Origin: an uncultured bacterium
GTDB taxonomy: Bacteria; Bacteroidota; Ignavibacteria; Kapaibacteriales; UBA2268
DNA length: 41,931 bases
Assembly: GCA_937875295.1 (NCBI GenBank)
Contig: CALLXS010000091.1
Span: 1 to 41,931, forward strand
Reading direction: 5' to 3'
Shown here: positions 1 to 9,292 of the stretch, piece after piece
How the letters are laid out: the number at the start of each line of letters is the position of its first letter
Position numbering within the stretch: position 1 is the stretch's first letter
The notes under the pieces: generated by a model
The model's database searches: none
What the model saw: only the letters and a program-made list of their open reading frames with translations
What the model was told of the DNA's origin: nothing
Made by a program: the position numbers and the translations under genes

Positions 1-1981
1 TTTCTACATGCGTTTTATTTAAAATTTTTCCTTTTAAAATTACATTATTTACTCCACAAGCATAAACATAAGAATCAGTTATAAATACTGAGCGGAGCAA
101 ATAATCTAAATTATTCTCGTTTTTTATCGTTTGCTCATGCCAAGAATTCCCACCATCAATGGAATTAAGTATTATCCCATCGCCAACTATATACATATTA
201 TCTCTATCTTTCCAATTTATAGAATAAAGAGCTTTATTATAACTTGAATGAATATTCCAACTTAACCCATTATCAAGAGTTATATAAATTATTCCGTAAT
301 CGCTTACTACGAAACCAGTATCATTGAGCATTTTAATGCACCTAAAACTTTCTACATAATCAGCTTTAAAATTTGGTAAAGGTGTTGGGAAAATAAATGC
401 CTTATTTTGATTTCTGCTATAGTTCCTATCGTGTCCTACTGCAAACATTGTATCATTTAATACATCAACGGAAAATGATTGATGACGTTCCGAAAAATCA
501 CCAAAAAGATATAAAGCATATATATTTGTATCAGGGAACCTATATGATCTACCATTGCTTTCTCCTACGTAGACATTCGGAGCGATATATTTCATACTAT
601 TTACAGAACGTATAGTTGGACCAGAAAAATGTGATACACTCCAAGTACTTCCACCATCACTCGTTACCATAGGATATGCATAATCTGAAGCAATAAAACC
701 ATTTAGTTTGTCGGTAAAACTTATACTATTGAATTTTTTTATATTATAAAGTCCAGAATCTTGAAAACATAAAGTATCAAAATTATTGCATCCGTCAAAA
801 GTTTGAAAAACTAATTTCTTTTCATTACCTATAAAAAAACCTCTATTATCATTTAGGAAATATACTGCTTTTAATGTATCTCTATATAAAGTGGAAAAAT
901 ATGGGTTATTTTCTGCACTTGTAGGATTATACCAAGTATCCCCATAATCTCTACTAACTAAAAAAAGTGAATCAGCGGATAAGAAAAAGACTCCATTTCT
1001 ATAGCAGATGTTTTTAAAATCGTTTTTATATATTACATTTACATTGCTCCAAGTAATTCCTGCATCGGTGGTTTTCATTACTAATCCATTTTCTCCTACT
1101 ACAATTCCTATTAACGAATCTGAAAAAACAATATCATTGTACTTATATTTACCCTCATTATTCAAAGCATAATAAGCTTCTGCATTTGTACCAGTTCTAA
1201 GAATTTGGTTTGGATATTCACTTAAGAAATATGAAACATTATATGGATTGCAATATACTTTTTTGAATATTCCATTGTATCCTTCGTAGGGTTTAATTAT
1301 CTCAGCACTATCCCATTTTGAAACCTTATTATTTGAATAATAATAATATTGCTTATTAGTGTTTGTATTTACACCTGTAACTATTGCGTAATTATTGCAT
1401 CTACTTATTGATTTTATCTCAAAATCACCATTGCCAAGGTGATAATTTTTATCGATTACAATTGATTCATCTAAATAATAATACATTAGATTCAAACCAT
1501 AGAACTTCCCAGATTTACTACCGAAAAAGAAATAATTATTAGTCCAAATTTCTGCATCGACAAGCGATGTAACAGGTTCTTCAAAATCAATTTTATTCCA
1601 ATGTGTGCCTGCATCTCCAGTAAACAAAGCAATTCCATTGAATTCTGTAGACAGAGTTTTATTTTTTCCTACCACCAATCCATTAATGCTTTCACTAAAA
1701 CAAATAGCTCTAAATTCATAATCAGAATTGGAATAAACTTCTTGCCAATCTTGCCCTTTAGAATGAGTGATATAAATTTTACCATTTAATGTGCAAGCAT
1801 ATCCCACATTTTCATCAATAAAATATACATCTGAGAAGCTAATTGTATGTTCATATTGAGGTAAGGTCTTATTTTTGCTTATTAAAGACCATTCAGTATT
1901 AATTTCTGATGCAAATAAATTTGTTATTGCAATAAATAGAAATCCTGCAAATATTAATTTTAATTTAGAATTACTTTTCAT
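1..1981 (-). CDS. Secreted Asp-box / YCF48-like repeat protein (3' end off the window)
   Basis: The reading frame is open from an ATG at 1981 to the left edge (660 codons, no stop), so the C-terminus is missing. Residues 1-25 form a signal peptide (KSNSKLK basic start, hydrophobic core, ...NLFAS). At least seven Asp-box-type motifs of the form (S/T)xDxGxxW recur, for example TDAGITW near residue 307, SRDYGDTW near 340, SDGGSTW near 440, LDNGLSW near 567 and IDGGNSW near 605. They alternate with 'GxVVGxxGxxxxT' strands, as in YCF48/BNR beta-propellers. In this phylum such proteins are usually exported cell-surface proteins, and many end in a T9SS sorting domain; here that part is not visible. 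It starts 35 bp after the lectin gene stop with no promoter of its own that I can see, so the two are probably co-transcribed. Substrate or ligand is unknown. Confidence 0.8.
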   Translation of the reverse strand, partial: MKSNSKLKLIFAGFLFIAITNLFASEINTEWSLISKNKTLPQYEHTISFSDVYFIDENVGYACTLNGKIYITHSKGQDWQEVYSNSDYEFRAICFSESINGLVVGKNKTLSTEFNGIALFTGDAGTHWNKIDFEEPVTSLVDAEIWTNNYFFFGSKSGKFYGLNLMYYYLDESIVIDKNYHLGNGDFEIKSISRCNNYAIVTGVNTNTNKQYYYYSNNKVSKWDSAEIIKPYEGYNGIFKKVYCNPYNVSYFLSEYPNQILRTGTNAEAYYALNNEGKYKYNDIVFSDSLIGIVVGENGLVMKTTDAGITWSNVNVIYKNDFKNICYRNGVFFLSADSLFLVSRDYGDTWYNPTSAENNPYFSTLYRDTLKAVYFLNDNRGFFIGNEKKLVFQTFDGCNNFDTLCFQDSGLYNIKKFNSISFTDKLNGFIASDYAYPMVTSDGGSTWSVSHFSGPTIRSVNSMKYIAPNVYVGESNGRSYRFPDTNIYALYLFGDFSERHQSFSVDVLNDTMFAVGHDRNYSRNQNKAFIFPTPLPNFKADYVESFRCIKMLNDTGFVVSDYGIIYITLDNGLSWNIHSSYNKALYSINWKDRDNMYIVGDGIILNSIDGGNSWHEQTIKNENNLDYLLRSVFITDSYVYACGVNNVILKGKILNKTHVE

Positions 1982-2016
1982 AATTTCCCTATTTCCTTTT
2001 ACTCTATTATTTTACT

Positions 2017-3858
2017 TTATTTTTTAATAAATTTTCCTATATCGTTTACTTCACCATTACTCACCAATCTTACAAAATAAATTCCTAATGGCAATGAATT
2101 TATGTCTATTTGGGTATTACCTGAAGTAAATTTTATGTCATTTCTTAATGATTCTTTGCCTTGATTATCATAAATTATTAAATTATAATTATTATCATCA
2201 TAATTATAAATATTTTTTCTCTTAATATATAGAGAATTATTTACTAAGCTTAAATCATAAAAATTATTTCCAAATTCATCATTTTCAACTGAAGTATTTA
2301 TTATTGGATTACTTTGTTGATTATTCGAACAGAATTTCCAACTATGTATATAATGATTTTGGCAACCATCACCTGTGGAAGCTCCGATTCCAATATAAGC
2401 ATTTTGTGAATTTTGAAGTGATATATATTTACTCAAGTCAAAATCATTAATCTCAAGAACTTCATCTACATATTTTGGAGAATCACTTAACCATATTCTA
2501 AGTTTCTTTTTAGTCGCGTTATAATTCACTTTTGCATAATAAATAGTATTATTTGATTTGATTTCAGGTATATCGGAAGTTATATGATTTGCGTCAGTAT
2601 ATATATGGTCTGCTGATAGTTTACCATTTTTGGATGGTAAAATTAAAGCAATATGATTACCACTTGGGTCATTCCTATCTTCTAATTGATATTTATTATT
2701 TTTAAACAAATCTAATTCAATAGCAATAGCATTTTGCAGATTTTCATAAGACAATCCCAGCCCATTTTCACCAATTGCATTTAGTCCATTTTCAGTATTT
2801 TGAATAATTAAAGAATATCCATCAGCACCGGGAAATGAATTATCAGGATTTTTTGCTTGTGTTGGGTTATTAAGTGAAAAGCTCCATTCTGTTTCCCATT
2901 CACCGTTTACCGGAAGTGGTCTATCTCGCCACATTATACCATTTTTATAAAAATCACTTTGACATAATAAAATCTTTCCTTCGGATGGTTGAGCATTCCT
3001 TAATAACTTTAGACCAGAAATATTTTCAAAATCTTTATATTCAAAATAAGATGTATCACAAACAATACTATCTTCATTATATTCACATATCTCCCAATCT
3101 AGGATCTCTTGTACTTGTGTATGCAAACCAGTTCCACCAGAAAAACCGAAATATACACCACCAGTTGTATCAAAATAATCTTGCATGTTAAAGTTATTTA
3201 TTGATATAAAGGGTGTTTCAAACTTTTTAGCAGTATCAACATATAATTCAAAATTCATGTTATCTTTATCATAAACAACTTTACAATAATAAATAGTGCT
3301 ATCAGATTTAATATTACTTCGTTTCTTCATTAGATTATACTGCGGAAAATGTTCTGCAGAAACAATTGAATTTTTTGCATATTGAATTGCAATATGATTA
3401 GCATCATTATCTAAATAATTATTTCCCTTCTCATTAGTATTATGATATTGGTCAAATTCAATTACAAATGCATTTCTTATTCCTGCATATCCAATATCAC
3501 ATGCTATTTCACCTAATGCGGTGTTACTTTGTGTTTGCATTACAAAAGCAAAACCATCAGCTCCTGGATAACCCCCATCGTCTTTACCACCATTTCCAAT
3601 AGTAGGATTATAAACGGTAAATTTAAAAAACACATTAAAACCATTATTAATGTGAACTAAATCTCTATACCATATACTACCACATTCAAGAGTTTTGTAG
3701 TTAGTGATTTGCAGAGTATTAATTTGTTTATTTGCAACTCCTTGGAAATTACATTTTGTTTTTATTTCATCAAAAGAAAGACAATTAGAACAAAAGACTT
3801 CATTAGCACATATAAATAATAAAATTATAAATAAAGCTATTAATTTGTTTTTTTCCAT
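2017..3858 (-). CDS. Secreted tandem L-type lectin-domain protein with T9SS C-terminal sorting domain
   Basis: The 613-residue protein starts with a signal peptide (1-24). Two related L-type (legume-like) lectin domains follow at about 25-258 and 262-511. Each carries the hallmark GADG(F/Y)xxxxQ strand (99-108 and 344-353), an acidic Ca/sugar-site-like strand (FVIEFDQYHN at 131-140; IAIELDLF at 378-385), an NHIA(I/L) strand, and a closing W-x-(I/F)-C near the end. The two copies are clearly an internal duplication. Residues about 535-613 match a type A T9SS sorting domain: 'NLIIYDNQGKE', 'IDINSLPLGIYFVRL' and a final basic GKFIKK. The protein is therefore predicted to cross the outer membrane by T9SS and act at the surface, presumably binding glycans. 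The ligand cannot be read from sequence. It heads an operon with the Asp-box gene downstream. Confidence 0.8.
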   Translation of the reverse strand: MEKNKLIALFIILLFICANEVFCSNCLSFDEIKTKCNFQGVANKQINTLQITNYKTLECGSIWYRDLVHINNGFNVFFKFTVYNPTIGNGGKDDGGYPGADGFAFVMQTQSNTALGEIACDIGYAGIRNAFVIEFDQYHNTNEKGNNYLDNDANHIAIQYAKNSIVSAEHFPQYNLMKKRSNIKSDSTIYYCKVVYDKDNMNFELYVDTAKKFETPFISINNFNMQDYFDTTGGVYFGFSGGTGLHTQVQEILDWEICEYNEDSIVCDTSYFEYKDFENISGLKLLRNAQPSEGKILLCQSDFYKNGIMWRDRPLPVNGEWETEWSFSLNNPTQAKNPDNSFPGADGYSLIIQNTENGLNAIGENGLGLSYENLQNAIAIELDLFKNNKYQLEDRNDPSGNHIALILPSKNGKLSADHIYTDANHITSDIPEIKSNNTIYYAKVNYNATKKKLRIWLSDSPKYVDEVLEINDFDLSKYISLQNSQNAYIGIGASTGDGCQNHYIHSWKFCSNNQQSNPIINTSVENDEFGNNFYDLSLVNNSLYIKRKNIYNYDDNNYNLIIYDNQGKESLRNDIKFTSGNTQIDINSLPLGIYFVRLVSNGEVNDIGKFIKK

Positions 3859-3902
3859 TTATATTCCCTTAATAAAAAATCAAAATATTAAAATATATAT
3901 AA

Positions 3903-3933
3903 CAAAATTAATAATTAATATGAAATATTCCAA
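3903..3933 (-). promoter_or_regulatory. Bacteroidetes-type promoter of the lectin operon
   Basis: Read on the minus strand, a -33-like TTG (3933-3931) is followed after 20 bp by TAATTTTG (3910-3903), a perfect match to the Bacteroidetes -7 consensus TAnnTTTG. It ends 44 bp before the lectin start codon, giving a short leader. The assignment rests on the consensus match and position only. Confidence 0.5.
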
Positions 3934-3986
3934 GAAAATTGAATAATTTTGTGAATTATTTTATATACACTTTATTATTTTATAAT

Positions 3987-4712
3987 ATGCGAAATTGGTT
4001 TATTGCCACAAGTAAAAAGAAAGATGAATATTACGATGGAATTCGAATATATGCTGATACAGGATTACATCAATTAATGATACAATTTATAAATAAATAT
4101 TTAAAGAAAAACCAAACTATTTTAGATGTCGGAGCTGGTGAAGGTGCCTTTTCAAAAAGACTATACGATAATGGATTTAATGTAGAAGCTTTAGACATTG
4201 AAGAAGAAAAATGGAAAGCAAAAGAAATACCTTTTAGGAAATTAGATATAAATAAACCTTTGCCTCAGTCTATAAACAAAAAGTATGATTCAGTTGTATG
4301 TATGGAAGTAGCAGAACATATTGAAAATGCTTGGAATTTATTCCGTGAAGTAAATGAAATCGTTGAAGATAATGGTTATTTCTTTTTCTCCACACCAAAT
4401 GTTACATCATATTGGTCACGAATTTATTTTTTAAGATCCGGTTATTTTCACCAATTTATGCCTTATGATTTATCATATGGACATATAAATCCTTTAACTT
4501 TTCATGAAATAGAAACAATAGCTAAAAGTACAAATTGGGAAGTAGTAGAATCAGAAGAAAGTGGGTTTATTCCTCTTTTTGATTTTTCAGAATTTAAGAT
4601 ACCAGTATTATTTGCTAATATTTTTAAATGGTTCTTTTATTTGATTACAAAAAATAAGAAAAAAGGGTGGGCTTTAGTCTACGTTTTTCGCAAAAAGGCT
4701 GATAATAATTAA
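3987..4712 (+). CDS. Class I SAM-dependent methyltransferase (UbiG/Methyltransf_23-like)
   Basis: The frame opens at a TTG (3939), but the first ATG at 3987 gives a more sensible 241-residue start (MRNWFIATSKKK), so I choose that. Motif I is ILDVGAGEGAFSKRL, followed by an acidic residue at the end of strand 2 (VEALDIEEE). The post-I motif region is YDSVVCMEVAEHIEN and the strand-5 region is NGYFFFSTPNV, the usual layout of small-molecule/lipid or sugar methyltransferases with the E(V/H)xEH signature. The C-terminal part has a hydrophobic stretch (IPVLFANIFKWFFYLI) that could associate with the membrane. The substrate is unknown. It is a single gene, converging on the next gene with only 6 bp between the stops. 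Confidence 0.8.
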   Translation: MRNWFIATSKKKDEYYDGIRIYADTGLHQLMIQFINKYLKKNQTILDVGAGEGAFSKRLYDNGFNVEALDIEEEKWKAKEIPFRKLDINKPLPQSINKKYDSVVCMEVAEHIENAWNLFREVNEIVEDNGYFFFSTPNVTSYWSRIYFLRSGYFHQFMPYDLSYGHINPLTFHEIETIAKSTNWEVVESEESGFIPLFDFSEFKIPVLFANIFKWFFYLITKNKKKGWALVYVFRKKADNN

Positions 4713-4718
4713 TCTATT

Positions 4719-5987
4719 TTAGACAACAAAAGTCTGGTTCCTTAAAAGAATTGTATCAGCTTCTGGGTATTTATTTAATTGGCTTAGATCTCTAATTTCT
4801 ACTAAAGAATTAATATTCTCTTTAGTAAGGATTGATTTTATTTTATCAATAAAATTATCTATATAAAAATTTTCTTCATTGCTATAAATAATTATATTGT
4901 GAAAATTACCTTTGCTTTCTACTTGTACGCTAAATTTTGCAGATAAATTAAATACATATCTAATGTTCTTACCAAAAATATCAAATAAAATATCAACAAT
5001 TTTTATTTGATTTAATTCAATATAAGGAACGCGAATTTTATATGGTTTGCGAGCTGTTTTTTGAACAATTCTGACAATTTCAATTGCATTTATATATTTT
5101 GCTATATAATTAATTTCCTTTGTGATTTCAGGATTATATTTTACATTTTGAGTAAATAATTTAATAATATTTGAAGCAAAAGACTCTTCCTTAATTAAAA
5201 AGAAATTTTGCATGTTTAAGTCATCTCGTATTGCATTAAGTTGAGTTTGAATTAATTTTAATGTGCTATAATATTCCAAATAATTTTGGTTGTTATTTAT
5301 AATCTCTATATCATTTGAATATTTAATATTTAACTCATTTTTTAGAGAATTAAGAGATTTTTCGATTACATTTCTATTAGAAAAAGCAAATTTTGTCTTA
5401 CGAAATAGACTTTGAGTCATTTCAATTTTATTATCAATAAAAAATAACAAATTTTTAAAAATTGTTTTGCCAGAAACGTCATTATAATCAAAAGGACTAA
5501 GTTTATTGAAATTATATAATAATTGCATACATTCATCGCGATAAATATACTGTCGTCTCTTTCTTAAGAACGTAATTGCTTTTTGATAAAAATTTGTATT
5601 TTGTAAGTTTAAAATTCTTATAATCTCACTTATTTCTCTATTCTCACCTTTATAAATTGATGAAACTGAATGAATTTTAAGCACTAATCCTTTTTCTACT
5701 TGATGCACTACAAAAACTAGTTCATCTCCTGTCTGCAAATTATCAGTAAGCTGTGCTTTCATTACGCCGGGTGGTAATTTTACTTTTGCGATTCCATCGC
5801 CAAATGTTTGTAAAATTTCACCTTGCATAATTTCACCGACTCTCAAGCGAGACGCTGAAGAACTTTTATTTTTCTTTGTATAGCTATATCCTGCGGTAGC
5901 ATTTCTTAAAGAATATGGTGATTTACTGCCACTATCTTTAGAAGTTTTATCTATTGCATTATTTGGATTTATAAAAGAATCTGCCAT
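4719..5987 (-). CDS. Unrecognised protein; possible divergent FliK-like (flagellar hook-length control) architecture
   Basis: The ORF extends to 6161, but the first 58 codons run through AT-rich non-coding-like sequence. The ATG at 5987 (MADSFINPNN) gives 422 residues. Residues 1-45 are Ser/Lys/Asn-rich and likely disordered. Residues about 49-108 form a small beta-rich module (GEIMQGEILQTFGDGIAKVK, then a GVMKA strand and 'LQTGDELVFVV'), like the N-terminal module of FliK-like proteins in Gram-positive bacteria. The middle is helical and rich in Asn/Ile/Lys. The last ~95 residues follow a beta-beta-alpha-beta pattern (FSVQVESKGNFHNIIIYSN, a helix, then VEIR), reminiscent of the FliK C-terminal domain. 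I do not see a clear family signature, so the FliK link is inference, made more plausible by flhF and fliA in the same window. No signal peptide. Confidence 0.5.
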   Translation of the reverse strand: MADSFINPNNAIDKTSKDSGSKSPYSLRNATAGYSYTKKNKSSSASRLRVGEIMQGEILQTFGDGIAKVKLPPGVMKAQLTDNLQTGDELVFVVHQVEKGLVLKIHSVSSIYKGENREISEIIRILNLQNTNFYQKAITFLRKRRQYIYRDECMQLLYNFNKLSPFDYNDVSGKTIFKNLLFFIDNKIEMTQSLFRKTKFAFSNRNVIEKSLNSLKNELNIKYSNDIEIINNNQNYLEYYSTLKLIQTQLNAIRDDLNMQNFFLIKEESFASNIIKLFTQNVKYNPEITKEINYIAKYINAIEIVRIVQKTARKPYKIRVPYIELNQIKIVDILFDIFGKNIRYVFNLSAKFSVQVESKGNFHNIIIYSNEENFYIDNFIDKIKSILTKENINSLVEIRDLSQLNKYPEADTILLRNQTFVV

Positions 5988-6137
5988 AATTTTTATTTTC
6001 GAATTATTAGGTAACGTTAAATTATTAAAATCTTTTATAAAAATTATCAAAAATATAAAACATTTATATTCGATTATATAAAGATATATAATTATAATTA
6101 ATATTTTTGATTTAGGACAAAATTTAATTTCAAATAA

Positions 6138-9100
6138 ATGTCGAAAGTTAAAACAGCACAATCTATTGATAAAAAAAAGGATAAAAAAGTAAAAAATATT
6201 TCTACTGAAAATCTCAATAGTAAAAGTGCTTCGAAAAATAAAAAAGGTGATTCCACCTTAAAAAAATCAATAAAAAGTAAATCTTCTCCTATCGAGAGCG
6301 AAGTAATTGTTGATAAGATTGTAATAAAAGGTGCTCGTGAGCACAATTTAAAAAATATTAATTTATCATTTTTACGTGATAAATTTGTAGTAATTACTGG
6401 TCTTTCCGGTTCAGGTAAATCTAGTTTAGCTTTTGATACGCTTTATGCCGAAGGTCAGCGACGTTATGTAGAATGTCTATCTCCTTATGCTCGTCAATTT
6501 TTAGGAATGCTACGCAAACCAGATGTAGATATTATCGAAGGTCTATCCCCTGCTATTTCTATAGAACAAAAGTCGATTTCATATAATCCTCGCTCTACTG
6601 TCGGCACTGTAACAGAAATTTATGATTATTTGAGATTACTTTTTTCTAAAATTGGGACTCAATATTGTGTGAAATGTAATGTACCAGTCCAACACAAAGC
6701 ATTAGACCAAATTGTTGACGAGATCTTAGAAAAATACAAAGATAAAAGAATTATTATTCTAGCCCCTATTGTAAAAGGACGTAAAGGACATTATCGCGAA
6801 CTCTTTGAACAATTAATGAAAAGAGGTTTTACAAAGGTTCGTGTTGATAATGAAATTGTAAGTATTACAGAAGGAATGCAGCTCAATAGATATGCTGTTC
6901 ATAATATTGATTTAGTTGTTGATAGATGTACTGTAAATAAAGATTATGAGCAACGCATAACTGAAAGTATGGAATTGTCAATTAATAGAGGAGAAGGAAC
7001 TGCTCTAATTTTAGTAGAAAATAACGGTGATTATAAAGAAGTTCTTTATAGTACATCTTATAATTGTCCAATTTGTGGTGAATCGTATGAATCGCCCTCT
7101 CCTAATACTTTTTCCTTTAATTCACCTTATGGAGCTTGTCCTCAATGTGAAGGGCTTGGAGAAATTAAAGGATTTGATTTAGATTATGTGATTCCTGATA
7201 AAAATATTTCTATTGCTGATGGTGGTATTGCTCCAATTGGTAAAGACAGAGAAATGTGGCTCTGGCAACAAGTAAAAAGCTTTTGTGAATTAAATGATAT
7301 TGATATTAATATTCCAATTAAAGATATAAATGAAGAGAAAATAAAATTATTATTATATGGAAATAAGAAAAATGATACAGTAAAAGTCCCACATAAATTA
7401 AGCAATCAAAAAACTGTATATTATTATCAAAAATTTATTGGAATAATAAATAGCTTAAGTCATCATTTTAATAACACTACTTCTGCGGCAATAGCTAATA
7501 CCTATGAACAATATATGTCCTCAAAAACTTGTTCACTTTGCGATGGTGGCAGATTGAAGCCCTCGAGTCTAGCTATTTTAATTAATGAAAAATCTATCCG
7601 CGATAGTGTAATTATGGATATTGACCATTTACATAAGTATTATAGCAATTTACCAAACCATTTAAACGCAAGACAACGTGCTATTTCAAACCCAATTATT
7701 AAGGAAATTGTAGATAGATTAAGTTTCTTGCAGAATGTAGGGTTATCGTACTTGACAATGAATCGTCCTATTCGAACTCTCTCTGGAGGTGAGTCTCAGA
7801 GAATTAGATTAGCTTCGCAAATTGGAACAGAACTCGGTGGAATTATGTATGTCTTAGATGAACCAAGCATTGGATTGCATCAACATGATAACGATAGATT
7901 AATCGAATCATTAAAACATTTAAGAGATATCGGTAATACTGTAATCGTCGTAGAACATGATAAATCAACAATGCTTGCAGCAGATATAATTATAGATTTA
8001 GGTCCCCGTGCAGGAATACACGGAGGAGAATTAATTATTAATAGTCCTAAAGAAGACTTAAAAAAATTACCAAAAAAAATAATAAACAACTCTCTAACTG
8101 CTCAATATCTACTTGATATTAAGAAAATAGATTACAATAAAAATAGAAGAGAAGGCAATGGAAAATTTCTCAAAATTATTGGTGCAAGTGGAAATAATTT
8201 AAAGGATGTAGATTTAACAATCCCTTTAGGAAAATTTATTTGCATTACTGGTAAATCCGGATCCGGGAAATCATCTCTAATAAATGATACTCTATATCCA
8301 ATTTTATCGCAACATTTTTATAAATCAGCTGTTTATCCTTTACCATATAAAAAAATTGAAGGAATAGAAAATGTCGATAAAGTTATTGAAATTAATCAAT
8401 CACCTATAGGACGTACACCTCGTTCAAATCCTGTTACATATACTGGTGTTTTCACAAATATACGCGATTTTTATGCAATGCTACCCGAATCTAAAATGAG
8501 AGGATATAAAACTGGTAGATTTTCATTTAATGTTAAAGGCGGCAGATGTGAAGAGTGCGAAGGTGGTGGAATAAAGAAAATTGAAATGAATTTCTTACCT
8601 GATGTTTATATACCGTGCGATGTATGCAATGGAAAACATTATAATGAAGAAACTTTGCAAGTGAAATACAAAGGAAATTCAATCGCTGATGTCCTTGAAA
8701 TGACTATTGAAGAAGCAACAATATTTTTCAAAGATATACCTAAAATACAAAAGAAATTAGAAGTAATGCTCGATGTAGGCTTGGGATATATTAAATTAGG
8801 ACAACAAGCCCCTACTCTTTCAGGTGGCGAAGCTCAAAGAGTAAAATTAGCTACTGAGCTTTCTAAAATAAATACTGGAAATACAATTTATCTTTTAGAT
8901 GAACCTACTACTGGACTCCATTTCGAAGATATTAACATACTTCTTAATATGCTAAACAAATTAGCTGATAAAGGTTCTACAATAATTGTCATTGAACATA
9001 ACTTAGATGTAATTAAATCTGCAGACTGGATAATAGATTTAGGACCTGGAGGAGGCGAAGCTGGAGGCGAAATTGTAGCTGAAGGGACTCCAGAAGAATT

Positions 9101-9155
9101 AGCCAATAACAGAAAGAGCTTAACAGGTAAATATCTGAAAAAAGAATTAAATTAA
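6138..9155 (+). CDS. uvrA: UvrABC system protein A (excinuclease ABC subunit A)
   Basis: UvrA recognises damaged DNA with UvrB in nucleotide excision repair. Both ABC ATPase units are complete: Walker A GLSGSGKS (88-95) and GKSGSGKS (705-712), signatures LSGGESQ (548-554) and LSGGEAQ (894-900), and Walker B YVLDEPS (571-577) and YLLDEPT (918-924). The zinc-binding cysteines are present at 310/313/334/337 and 804/807/827/830. The protein has 1005 residues against a usual ~940; the excess is a Lys/Ser-rich N-terminal tail of about 56 residues before the conserved IVIKGAREHNLKNI. The start is the ATG at 6138, and the basic tail is in frame with no better internal ATG before the conserved part. 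The gene stands alone, divergent from the unrecognised gene to its left. Confidence 0.98.
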   Translation: MSKVKTAQSIDKKKDKKVKNISTENLNSKSASKNKKGDSTLKKSIKSKSSPIESEVIVDKIVIKGAREHNLKNINLSFLRDKFVVITGLSGSGKSSLAFDTLYAEGQRRYVECLSPYARQFLGMLRKPDVDIIEGLSPAISIEQKSISYNPRSTVGTVTEIYDYLRLLFSKIGTQYCVKCNVPVQHKALDQIVDEILEKYKDKRIIILAPIVKGRKGHYRELFEQLMKRGFTKVRVDNEIVSITEGMQLNRYAVHNIDLVVDRCTVNKDYEQRITESMELSINRGEGTALILVENNGDYKEVLYSTSYNCPICGESYESPSPNTFSFNSPYGACPQCEGLGEIKGFDLDYVIPDKNISIADGGIAPIGKDREMWLWQQVKSFCELNDIDINIPIKDINEEKIKLLLYGNKKNDTVKVPHKLSNQKTVYYYQKFIGIINSLSHHFNNTTSAAIANTYEQYMSSKTCSLCDGGRLKPSSLAILINEKSIRDSVIMDIDHLHKYYSNLPNHLNARQRAISNPIIKEIVDRLSFLQNVGLSYLTMNRPIRTLSGGESQRIRLASQIGTELGGIMYVLDEPSIGLHQHDNDRLIESLKHLRDIGNTVIVVEHDKSTMLAADIIIDLGPRAGIHGGELIINSPKEDLKKLPKKIINNSLTAQYLLDIKKIDYNKNRREGNGKFLKIIGASGNNLKDVDLTIPLGKFICITGKSGSGKSSLINDTLYPILSQHFYKSAVYPLPYKKIEGIENVDKVIEINQSPIGRTPRSNPVTYTGVFTNIRDFYAMLPESKMRGYKTGRFSFNVKGGRCEECEGGGIKKIEMNFLPDVYIPCDVCNGKHYNEETLQVKYKGNSIADVLEMTIEEATIFFKDIPKIQKKLEVMLDVGLGYIKLGQQAPTLSGGEAQRVKLATELSKINTGNTIYLLDEPTTGLHFEDINILLNMLNKLADKGSTIIVIEHNLDVIKSADWIIDLGPGGGEAGGEIVAEGTPEELANNRKSLTGKYLKKELN

Positions 9156-9185
9156 AAAAAAATAGCTTCTATTTTCATAGAAGCT
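9154..9185 (-). terminator. Rho-independent terminator of the prs-rplY transcript
   Basis: AGCTTCTA (9164-9171) and TAGAAGCT (9178-9185) form an 8-bp stem with a 6-nt loop. The run of nine A on its left (9154-9162) is a U-run immediately after the hairpin for minus-strand RNA. It therefore fits the end of the rplY message, 108 bp past the rplY stop. A second hairpin, ATATACTA/TAGTATAT at 9191-9209, lies beside it without a U-run. Confidence 0.7.
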
Positions 9186-9292
9186 AAGTAATATACTATT
9201 TTAGTATATAAAGGTGTTATATTATGAAAAAACTTTTTATATAATGGAAGTAATAATTAATTTGTTTATAAAATAATAAATTATTCTTCAAT

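Noticed and set aside
397..615. Short plus-strand ORF over the Asp-box gene
   Set aside because: It is antisense to a continuous minus-strand frame with clear Asp-box repeats; its own translation has no recognisable pattern.
5988..6161. N-terminal extension of the FliK-like ORF
   Set aside because: It reads as AT-rich intergenic sequence with Ile/Tyr/Phe runs, overlaps the 5' end of uvrA, and the ATG at 5987 gives a natural start.
9191..9209. Second hairpin after uvrA as a uvrA terminator
   Set aside because: The stem is all but AT-only and no T-run follows on the plus strand; the neighbouring hairpin with an A-run suits the minus-strand transcript better.
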